64,000 bases of DNA, from assembly GCF_000935045.1 (NCBI RefSeq), contig NZ_JYKS01000015.1, forward strand, positions 338,617 through 402,616. The letters run 5' to 3'. The stretch's first letter is position 1. Each line of letters opens with the position of its first letter. The notes under the pieces were generated by a model. It was not told the DNA's origin, did no database searches, and was given only the letters and a program-made list of their open reading frames with translations. Source of the stretch: Pseudomonas sp. 10-1B (GTDB taxonomy: Bacteria > Pseudomonadota > Gammaproteobacteria > Pseudomonadales > Pseudomonadaceae). This document shows positions 7,822 to 15,476 of the stretch, in pieces. Both the position numbers and the translations under genes were made by a program.

Positions 7822-9638
7822 CAATCAAGATCCCTAATCACTCTATCTTCATAACGAAACTCAACTAGAGAACATGCCGGCATTTTCTTTGAACGCTGAA
7901 GTCCTTTGTTATCCTCCAGAATTCTGCCCCATTCTCTAAACGCATCCGCCGCTTTATCCTGTCCCCCTCTCCCACCCGTATGCAGCCCCCACAACCGCCG
8001 CCTCAACGCCTGCGTCACACTCGCCCACTCGTAGGCAATATTCAGTTCACTATCAACTTGCATACTTCGCGTATTGATATTCGCCGAGCCGTGCGTGGTG
8101 AATACATCATTGACGATCATCAACTTCGAATGGATATACACCGGCGTCCATGGCTGCCCCGCTGGCGAGTCCGGTGCAACCAACGAACACAGGTGTACCT
8201 TGAGCCCTGGAATATCCTCCGGCCTGATCGTGCTTTCTTCGATTTCCTGAATGTGCCCATCGAGTTCCGCCTGCCATTCTTCAGCAGCACGTTTACCCAT
8301 GTAGTCATTCGGCCCGTCCACAGGCGGCCGTGGCGGTGCTTTTCTTTTCACCTGCTCGATGCGCAACAACTTGGTCACGCCCGGAATGGTGTCCGCACGC
8401 CCCAGGCTTTCGATCATCCGCTGGGTATTCACCGTCCCTGCGCCGATACCCTCGTCGCTGGCATTGGTGACGACGAACAGGTGCAAAGCACCATGAAGCC
8501 CCGGATCGCGCCCGCCAGCGGTCTGCTCCAATGCGGCCTTCTTGATTGCTTCGGCCAGCGGCGGCCAGCGGAAATACTGGTTCTCGATGTAGATGAACTG
8601 CGTGGCATTGTTGACTGCCTGCAGGTACAGCTTCTCGATCTCACGCCGCCCCTCCTGGGCCTGGGTGCGCAGCAACTGGCCCATCATCGGCGTACCTGTC
8701 CCCGTGTTGAAATCCAACTTCTGCGCCACGGCAATCGCCTGTCGCGATGCCAGCAGGTCTTCGCCGGTTTCCTTGCGCCAGGCACTGGCGAAGTTGTGGT
8801 GCAGGTGCTCGACAAGCGGCCCTCTGATCTGGCAGGAGATGTCCTGGCGCGGCTGCACGCCGCGCGGGCCGCGATTGGGCGCCGGTTTGTCGTAGCCACT
8901 GCGGTTCAGCGCGGAGTGCTGGTCGGTGTCCCAGTATTCGTCGAGCATGTTGTGCCCCATGACGAAACCTACCGCGCAATCTGCCAACTCGTAGTCCACC
9001 AGCACGCTTTTCTGGTGATGGGTGGCGGACAACCGCAAGGTCTGGCGCATGCGGGCACTGATGGCGCTATCGAGGCTGTGGTATTTGACCTGATGGGCCA
9101 CTTCGGCCCGCTCGCGCCAGGAAAAACCACGGCTGACGAACACCGGAAGCCCGCTGTCGACACGCCCGGCAGCCTCGCTGTCGGCCACCCTGCAAGCAGC
9201 GAACCACTCACGGTCAAACGCGTACTGTGCCTCGCTCGAACTCTGCAGGGCGCGGTCGCTGAGGCGTATGGGCCCTTTGCCAGGCAGGTTGGCCTCACCC
9301 GCCATGCCAGCGGCATTGAGTGGCATCTCCCAGCCGAGCACGCGCACCTGCACCCCTTCACGGGCCTTGGCCATCAGCAGCTCGCCGATACTGGGCGCCT
9401 TGCCGTCGCGGATGAAGTACATCGACGGCTGGAAACCCCAGCAGATGATGTCGATGGATTTTTTCGCGCTGGCAATGGCCAGGTGCACCGCCCTGAACGT
9501 TTCCTCACCGTTCACCAACGGCTCGTAACTGGCCGGTGCCGGGTGGTACTGGGTATCGCAGACGAACCACGGGGCGGTAAGGACGCACTCGTTGGTTTCC
9601 CGTAGCGCTAGCGGTACGGTGATTTCGATCTGGCTCAT
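7821..9638 (-). CDS. Tle5-family phospholipase D T6SS effector (distal copy)
   Basis: This 605-aa phospholipase D has two HKD half-sites. The first is THHQKSVLVD (His208, Lys210, Asp215). The second is IHSKLMIVND followed by THGSANIN (His503, Lys505). There is no signal peptide, as expected for a T6SS cargo that attacks membrane phospholipids of target cells. It is encoded downstream of vgrG, with its own Sel1 lipoprotein immunity gene overlapping its stop. The proximal copy is nearly identical over the first ~555 residues, but the last ~50 differ at many positions. In the second HKD motif the expected Asp is Asn510, with an Asp beside it at 511. Confidence 0.88.
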   Translation of the reverse strand: MSQIEITVPLALRETNECVLTAPWFVCDTQYHPAPASYEPLVNGEETFRAVHLAIASAKKSIDIICWGFQPSMYFIRDGKAPSIGELLMAKAREGVQVRVLGWEMPLNAAGMAGEANLPGKGPIRLSDRALQSSSEAQYAFDREWFAACRVADSEAAGRVDSGLPVFVSRGFSWRERAEVAHQVKYHSLDSAISARMRQTLRLSATHHQKSVLVDYELADCAVGFVMGHNMLDEYWDTDQHSALNRSGYDKPAPNRGPRGVQPRQDISCQIRGPLVEHLHHNFASAWRKETGEDLLASRQAIAVAQKLDFNTGTGTPMMGQLLRTQAQEGRREIEKLYLQAVNNATQFIYIENQYFRWPPLAEAIKKAALEQTAGGRDPGLHGALHLFVVTNASDEGIGAGTVNTQRMIESLGRADTIPGVTKLLRIEQVKRKAPPRPPVDGPNDYMGKRAAEEWQAELDGHIQEIEESTIRPEDIPGLKVHLCSLVAPDSPAGQPWTPVYIHSKLMIVNDVFTTHGSANINTRSMQVDSELNIAYEWASVTQALRRRLWGLHTGGRGGQDKAADAFREWGRILEDNKGLQRSKKMPACSLVEFRYEDRVIRDLD

Positions 9639-9709
9639 TACAACTTGCCCTCAAACACTTTCGGTTCTCGCGTGACCAAGTTCACAGCTCAAACGATGCA
9701 GACCAGAGT

Positions 9710-10972
9710 TCAGCCAAGCAAACCCCACTCGACTCGCTTTACGCACTGCATCGGTTTGTCCCGCAATGGCCAAATACGCGGTTCTTTCCAGCTCATCGTG
9801 TACCGCGGCATGATTTCGCCTTGCTCGAAGTAGCGAGTAGTCTCTCGCAGGCTGGTGATCATGACCTTCCAATAACCACTCTCCGGGCAGGGTTGGTCGC
9901 TTTCGCAAATCAGCACCGGGAAGTTGGCATCGCTGAACGAGGGTGAGCCCGGCATGGGTTTGCCGGTGGCCGGGTCGAGGACTTTCTCCTTGGCCAACTT
10001 GCGAATTAGCGCTTCGCTGGGTTTTTCTGGCGGGATATTGGCCAGGCGGTCCTCCAGCCATTTAAGCTTGCCGTCCCATGGGGGGAGTTTGGCCGGAGGC
10101 AGTGGGACTATTTCGTTAATTTCGGGAACCGTGGGATTTGCGTAAGAATAGTTGCCCAACACGGCACCAATAATTCTATAGCGCTCAGCGCGCCCCAAGT
10201 CCTCTTTTAAACCCAAGTAATGAAGCGCATCTTCTGGCTCCGGACCTCGGAAGCCTTTTGAAAGGAATGAACTTGATATTTCGTCGCCAGCAGCTACTCC
10301 AAGTTGGAACGCTTCGAGTGATTCTACGTAGCGCCCTATATTTTTTAAATTCACCCCCAAAGATACCGCCGCACCACCATGACCTTGTTGCGCCGCGCAC
10401 GCTCGCATCTGCCGTGCTACATCCGGAGCAATATCTATAGGGGCCAATTTCTCTGCCACATAATACTGGGCAAGCGCGCTACCCTCATCGGCAGCTTTAC
10501 GGTAGTAACGCAGCGCCATTTCCTGATCTTTCCGCAGGCCAGCCGAACCTTGTTCGAGAAATATGCCGACGAAGTAATAGCCTGTCGCGACCTTCGAATC
10601 AATCAACCTCTGGCTTAACCGCAGGTGCTCTCCTCGACTGATTTCGAATTGCCCACGCATAGCACCATTTTGCAGATTTATATTGGCCTTGAAATGATCA
10701 TGCTCCATTGCAACTCTATAGAGCCTAGCAATTTCAATATTCACTTTTCCGTCGCGCTTGAGTTGATTGTTTTTTTGCAGCCATCGTGCATATTTAAAAA
10801 GCATGTCAGCTTCCGCTGCCGGCTCTGGAATATTTTCATACGCACAACTGAACTCCAGCTTAGCTTTTACGTCTGCTAGTGGATCCATATCATCCCCTCC
10901 ATACGAAAACCTGCTTACTTCAGCACCGCAAGCAGCAAGCAGCATACTTATCAGCAGAAAAATTGAGCGCAT
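9710..10972 (-). CDS. Sel1-repeat lipoprotein, probable Tle5 immunity protein (proximal copy)
   Basis: This ~420-aa paralogue of the gene at 6556-7821 has a lipoprotein signal (MRSIFLLISMLLAAC), Sel1-like repeats (for example ALRYYRKAADEGSALAQYYV) and the same conserved C-terminal domain ending in KRVEWGLLG. It presumably protects the producer from the phospholipase encoded directly upstream, since its ATG overlaps the effector stop by 1 nt (TGATG). Its N-terminus and middle block (about 195-275) differ from the distal copy, which suggests these parts recognise the cognate toxin. Coding DNA in the variable N-terminal part is visibly more AT-rich than its surroundings. Confidence 0.85.
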   Translation of the reverse strand: MRSIFLLISMLLAACGAEVSRFSYGGDDMDPLADVKAKLEFSCAYENIPEPAAEADMLFKYARWLQKNNQLKRDGKVNIEIARLYRVAMEHDHFKANINLQNGAMRGQFEISRGEHLRLSQRLIDSKVATGYYFVGIFLEQGSAGLRKDQEMALRYYRKAADEGSALAQYYVAEKLAPIDIAPDVARQMRACAAQQGHGGAAVSLGVNLKNIGRYVESLEAFQLGVAAGDEISSSFLSKGFRGPEPEDALHYLGLKEDLGRAERYRIIGAVLGNYSYANPTVPEINEIVPLPPAKLPPWDGKLKWLEDRLANIPPEKPSEALIRKLAKEKVLDPATGKPMPGSPSFSDANFPVLICESDQPCPESGYWKVMITSLRETTRYFEQGEIMPRYTMSWKEPRIWPLRDKPMQCVKRVEWGLLG

Positions 10973-12789
10973 CAATCAATATCTCTTACAATCCTATCCC
11001 CATAATAAAACTCAACCAAAGAGCACACAGGCATTCTTTCTAAGTTCTTACGATCCTGGTTATCTTTTAAAATTTCACCCCATGCCTTAAACGCATCCGC
11101 CGCTTTATCCTGAGCCCCTACCCCACCCGTATGCAGCCCCCACAACCGCCGCCTCAACGCCTGCGTCACACTCGCCCACTCGTAGGCAATATTCAGTTCG
11201 CTATCAACTTGCATACTCCGCGTATTGATATTCGCTGACCCGTGCGTGGTGAATACATCATTGACGATCATCAACTTCGAATGGATATACACCGGCGTCC
11301 ATGGCTGCCCCGCCGGCGAGTCCGGTGCAACCAACGAACACAGGTGTACCTTGAGCCCTGGAATATCCTCCGGCCTGATCGTGCTTTCTTCGATTTCCTG
11401 AATGTGCCCATCGAGTTCCGCCTGCCATTTTTCGGCGGCGCGTTTACCCATGTAATCATTCGGCCCATCCACAGGCGGCCGTGGCGGTGCTTTTCTTTTC
11501 ACCTGCTCGATGCGCAACAACTTGGTCACGCCCGGAATGGTGTCCGCACGCCCCAGGCTTTCGATCATCCGCTGGGTATTCACCGTCCCTGCGCCGATAC
11601 CCTCGTCGCTGGCATTGGTGACGACGAACAGGTGCAAGGCACCATGAAGCCCCGGATCGCGTCCGCCAGCGGTCTGCTCCAGTGCGGCCTTCTTGATCGC
11701 TTCGGCCAGCGGCGGCCAGCGGAAATACTGGTTCTCGATGTAGATGAACTGCGTGGCATTGTTGACTGCCTGCAGGTACAGCTTCTCGATCTCACGCCGA
11801 CCTTCCTGGGCCTGGGTGCGCAGCAACTGGCCCATCATCGACGTCCCTGTCCCCGTGTTGAAATCCAGCTTCTGCGCCACAGCAATCGCCTGCCGCGATG
11901 CCAGCAAGTCTTCGCCGGTTTCCTTGCGCCAGGCACTGGCGAAGTTGTGGTGCAGGTGCTCGACAAGCGGCCCGCTGATCTTGCAGGAGATGTCCTGGCG
12001 CGGCTGCACGCCGCGCGGGCCGCGATTGGGCGCCGGTTTGTCGTAGCCACTGCGGTTCAGCGCGGAGTGCTGGTCGGTGTCCCAATATTCATCGAGCATG
12101 TTGTGCCCCATGACGAAACCTACCGCGCAATCTGCCAACTCGTAGTCCACCAGCACGCTTTTCTGGTGATGGGTGGCGGACAACCGCAAGGTCTGGCGCA
12201 TGCGGGCACTGATGGCGCTATCGAGGCTGTGGTATTTGACCTGATGGGCCACTTCGGCCCGCTCGCGCCAGGAAAAACCACGGCTGACGAACACCGGAAG
12301 CCCGCTGTCGACACGCCCGGCAGCCTCGCTGTCGGCCACCCTGCAAGCAGTGAACCACTCACGGTCAAACGCGTACTGTGCCTCGGTCGAACTCTGCAGG
12401 GCGCGGTCGCTGAGGCGTATGGGCCCTTTGCCAGGCAGGTTGGCCTCACCCGCCATGCCCGCGGCATTGAGTGGCATCTCCCAGCCGAGTACGCGGACCT
12501 GCACCCCTTCACGGGCCTTGGCCATCAGCAGCTCGCCGATACTGGGCGCCTTGCCGTCGCGGATGAAATACATCGATGGCTGGAAGCCCCAGCAGATGAT
12601 GTCGATGGATTTTTTCGCGCTGGCAATGGCCAGGTACACTGCCCGGAACGTTTCCTCACCGTTCACCAACGGCTCGTAACTGGCCGGTGCCGGGTGGTAC
12701 TGGGTATCGCAGACGAACCACGGAGCGGTAAGGACGCACTCGTTGGTTTCCCGCAACGCTAGCGGTACGGTGATTTCGATCTGGCTCAT
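10972..12789 (-). CDS. Tle5-family phospholipase D T6SS effector (proximal copy)
   Basis: The 605-aa protein has the same two HKD half-sites as the distal copy: HHQKSVLVD with the catalytic His-Lys-Asp, and HSKLMIVND plus GSANIN. The ATG overlaps the vgrG stop as ATGA, so it is translated straight after its likely carrier. Relative to the distal copy there are only about eight to ten substitutions before residue ~555, but a clearly different tail (VGAQDKAADAFKAWGEILKD onward). The tail is the likely site of immunity specificity. Function and family are well supported; phospholipid preference cannot be read from the sequence. Confidence 0.9.
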   Translation of the reverse strand: MSQIEITVPLALRETNECVLTAPWFVCDTQYHPAPASYEPLVNGEETFRAVYLAIASAKKSIDIICWGFQPSMYFIRDGKAPSIGELLMAKAREGVQVRVLGWEMPLNAAGMAGEANLPGKGPIRLSDRALQSSTEAQYAFDREWFTACRVADSEAAGRVDSGLPVFVSRGFSWRERAEVAHQVKYHSLDSAISARMRQTLRLSATHHQKSVLVDYELADCAVGFVMGHNMLDEYWDTDQHSALNRSGYDKPAPNRGPRGVQPRQDISCKISGPLVEHLHHNFASAWRKETGEDLLASRQAIAVAQKLDFNTGTGTSMMGQLLRTQAQEGRREIEKLYLQAVNNATQFIYIENQYFRWPPLAEAIKKAALEQTAGGRDPGLHGALHLFVVTNASDEGIGAGTVNTQRMIESLGRADTIPGVTKLLRIEQVKRKAPPRPPVDGPNDYMGKRAAEKWQAELDGHIQEIEESTIRPEDIPGLKVHLCSLVAPDSPAGQPWTPVYIHSKLMIVNDVFTTHGSANINTRSMQVDSELNIAYEWASVTQALRRRLWGLHTGGVGAQDKAADAFKAWGEILKDNQDRKNLERMPVCSLVEFYYGDRIVRDID

Positions 12790-15476
12790 GGTTGCCTTTC
12801 CGGTTTCTGCAGCACAGTGGCGTACTGATCTCGAATGGAAGTGAAGGGGGATATTTCAGCTTCGTTGCCCAGGGAGTAACGGAGCATGCCCCGATTGGCC
12901 AACTCGCCTTGTCGAGGTTTTGTGTACTGCTCCGGTAGCGGTATCCGATAGGTCGTGCCGTTGACCAGCCGTACCAGGTAATGGCTGGTAACTACCTGAT
13001 GCTCGACCTGAATTACCCCGGTCTCGTCCAGTACGCCTTGCTGCAGCACTGCACCATCTGCTATCAGGGTGTAAGGCATACCTGCCCAATGTGCAGCCGA
13101 CGCATTGGGGGCCTGAGGAATACGCAGTTGCACCGGCTGAACGCTCAGGCGTTTGGGATAATCCGCATGATCCGCCTTCATGCTCGCCGGCCCGCTGTAG
13201 TCGAAGTACGCCGACTTGACGTTGTAATCACCCTCGGTACCTGCCTCGATGCAGCAGGCATCCAAAGTGATGTAGCTCCCTCCGGCATTGAGGATGATCT
13301 TCTTCTTTGCGGTGATGCTGATGGTGTCTTCCGTACTGGTGATTGCCAGCCCTTCGCGCGCCAGCAGTTCCAGGGTGTCGTTCTGCGCCTGGACCGTGAC
13401 CGGGCCCTGGTTGGCGATCAGCTTGATCCCCAGCTTGCGCACGAACAGGCTCAGTCCCTGCCCCACGCCGATGAACAAGCGCTTGATCACGCTCACATCC
13501 GCCTCACCGCCAGCGTTGAGCATCAGGTTCTGCTGCGCTGCCAACTGCAGGTGCTTGCCACTGCTCAAGGCGATGCCATCGGGGGCACTCAGCAGCAGCA
13601 CCGATGCCTTGAGTTCATCGAGTTGCTCACGCAGCAATGTCAGCTGTGCCTGCACATCAGCAGGCTCGGCCTGGCTGGCTTGGGCATCGGCGGACAGCCG
13701 TTCAAGCTCGTCGCCCGCCTGCTGCAAACGGCCTGTCGCAGCACGCATTTCCAGCACTGGGCCCTGGGCGTTGGCCTGCGCATCTGCACTGATGAACAGC
13801 CCTTTGCCGCCCCGAATGGCCCCCCACGCATCGGTGCGCAACTCAAAGCCCTCGCCCCGCTTGTCCCTGCCGGCATCCACCACATGCCCCAGGTTCAACT
13901 GGCTCTTGCCACCATGCTCGCTGCTGAGCTTGATATGTTCCTCACCCCGGGTGTCATCCATGCGCAGCTTGTTGTTCGCCGGGGTACGCAGCACATTGCG
14001 CTTGTAGTTGCGCAGGGTCACGTGGTCCGGGTGGCGGCTGTCGTGCAGGGCATGGGCGATGTAGGGCCGGTCGGGGTCGCCTTGCTCGAACGCTACCGCC
14101 ACTTCCGTGCCGCAGATCAGCGGCAGGTGCAGGCCATGGGTGTCGCCAGCGTAGGGCCGGGCCAGACGCAGCCAGGCGCTTTCCTGGCCCTGGTTCCAGC
14201 TGTCGCGGTCGAACAGGAAGCTGACCCGGTAGCGGCCTTCGAGGTCGATGTGGCCGTAGGGGTCGTTGGCCTTGGAACTGCTGACCCGCGCCGGCAGCGT
14301 GCCGGCCATGTGTGGCTTGGGCAGCAAGGCCGGGCGGAAGCAGATCGTCTCCGCGTAGGGAATGGCCTCGAAACAGGTTTCCAGGCTGCGATCACGGGCG
14401 GCACGGGTGTGCACGCGGGTAATCACCGCGCCGGGGGCGAACGCTTGTGGGGCGCCGCCCGAGATCTTCAGCACCTGCCCCGGGGCCAGGCCGGCACTGC
14501 TGCTGGCACCGCTGAGGTGGGTCTGGCCGTTCAGGTAGCGCTCGTGTTTCAGGCGGGCGTAGAAGAAGCCGCTTTCGCTGAGCAGGTCTTCATCCTGGGC
14601 GTAAGGCTCGCCAAGGGCGCTGTAGGGTTCGCCGTAGTGGTAGGCCTCGCCGTAGGTGGTGGTCGCGCCGCGGGTCTGGTCGACTTCGCCGTCCAGGTAG
14701 GCGCCCGCCTCGCGGTGGTGGTACGCACGGAAATTGATGTGCTGTTCCACCACCTGGTGGCTGGCCTGCAAGGCCCACACCGCTTCCTCGCCATTGCTGC
14801 TCAAGCCCGACGGTGGGCGGCACGGCAGCTTGACGTTGAACTGGTAGAAACGCTGGTCATCATGCAGCTCGACCACGCTGATGCGCAGGCGGTCATCGCT
14901 GACCAGGCGATACCAGATGCCCACCTCCGCCAGCAGGCGGGAGATGAACGCCAGGTCGCTTTCGCCATACTGCATCACCTGTTCACGCCGGGGATACTCG
15001 CGCGCCAGCTTGAACAGGAAGTGCTGCCCCCTGAATTGGTGGCGGCTGCGCAACACGCTCTCGACGATTTCCGGTACCGACTGTTGCTGGTAGATGCGGT
15101 ACTGCTTGCCACGCCCGAGCAGGGCCAGGCGAGGCTCCAGGGTAATCTGGTAACGGGCTTCATCACGCGATTCGGACAGGCGTTTGAACGCGGTGATGAC
15201 GCCGTGCAAGGTACGCAGCGGCTTGACGACCGGGGCGGTGAAGCCGCGCGGTGGGGGCTTTTGTGGTGGCGCGTTGAGGCTGAAAGTAGCGTCCCGGTTG
15301 AGCATTTGCTCGACGGGGATATCCTGCACGGCTGAGGTGAACTCCACCTGGTATTGGAAAGGTTGGCTCAGCCACTCATTGCCATCGAAGGCCAACACGT
15401 CGAGAGGTACCTTCAGGCCTTCGACTTCGAGCTTGTGCTGGCTGTGGTTGAAGAATAGAGCGATCGCTTCAGACAT
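12786..15476 (-). CDS. vgrG: T6SS spike protein VgrG (TssI) with C-terminal extension
   Basis: This 896-aa VgrG starts with the gp27-like domain (SQHKLEVEGLKVPLDVLAF, then RDEARYQITLEPRLALLGRG). A gp5/OB fold follows (YRVSFLFDRD, WLRLARPYAG, PLICGTEVAVAFEQGDPDRP), then a DUF2345-type beta-helix region to about residue 745. After that comes a ~140-residue extension with short beta-strand patterns (YTLIADGAVLQQGVLDETG, TYRIPLP). The pattern DG-V..G.-T-..G resembles transthyretin-like domains that some VgrGs use to load lipase effectors. The ATG lies inside the 3' end of clpV (8 nt overlap) and the stop overlaps the Tle5 start. It is therefore the likely carrier of Tle5. Confidence 0.92.
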   Translation of the reverse strand: MSEAIALFFNHSQHKLEVEGLKVPLDVLAFDGNEWLSQPFQYQVEFTSAVQDIPVEQMLNRDATFSLNAPPQKPPPRGFTAPVVKPLRTLHGVITAFKRLSESRDEARYQITLEPRLALLGRGKQYRIYQQQSVPEIVESVLRSRHQFRGQHFLFKLAREYPRREQVMQYGESDLAFISRLLAEVGIWYRLVSDDRLRISVVELHDDQRFYQFNVKLPCRPPSGLSSNGEEAVWALQASHQVVEQHINFRAYHHREAGAYLDGEVDQTRGATTTYGEAYHYGEPYSALGEPYAQDEDLLSESGFFYARLKHERYLNGQTHLSGASSSAGLAPGQVLKISGGAPQAFAPGAVITRVHTRAARDRSLETCFEAIPYAETICFRPALLPKPHMAGTLPARVSSSKANDPYGHIDLEGRYRVSFLFDRDSWNQGQESAWLRLARPYAGDTHGLHLPLICGTEVAVAFEQGDPDRPYIAHALHDSRHPDHVTLRNYKRNVLRTPANNKLRMDDTRGEEHIKLSSEHGGKSQLNLGHVVDAGRDKRGEGFELRTDAWGAIRGGKGLFISADAQANAQGPVLEMRAATGRLQQAGDELERLSADAQASQAEPADVQAQLTLLREQLDELKASVLLLSAPDGIALSSGKHLQLAAQQNLMLNAGGEADVSVIKRLFIGVGQGLSLFVRKLGIKLIANQGPVTVQAQNDTLELLAREGLAITSTEDTISITAKKKIILNAGGSYITLDACCIEAGTEGDYNVKSAYFDYSGPASMKADHADYPKRLSVQPVQLRIPQAPNASAAHWAGMPYTLIADGAVLQQGVLDETGVIQVEHQVVTSHYLVRLVNGTTYRIPLPEQYTKPRQGELANRGMLRYSLGNEAEISPFTSIRDQYATVLQKPERQP

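Larger units (their letters stand above)
6537..12789. repeat. Tandem duplication of an effector-immunity module (~3.1 kb unit)
   Basis: The segments ~6540-9638 and ~9660-12789 are direct repeats, each holding one Tle5 phospholipase and one Sel1 lipoprotein gene. Long stretches are near-identical at DNA level, for example around 8900-9635 versus 12040-12786 and 6590-6990 versus 9740-10140. They are interrupted by diverged AT-richer stretches around 7000-7980 and 10150-11120. No transposase or terminal repeat flanks the units, so the duplication looks recombinational. Confidence 0.9.

Noticed and set aside
6556..12789. Insertion-sequence-mediated duplication of the effector module
   Set aside because: No transposase, terminal inverted repeats or target-site duplication were seen at the module borders.
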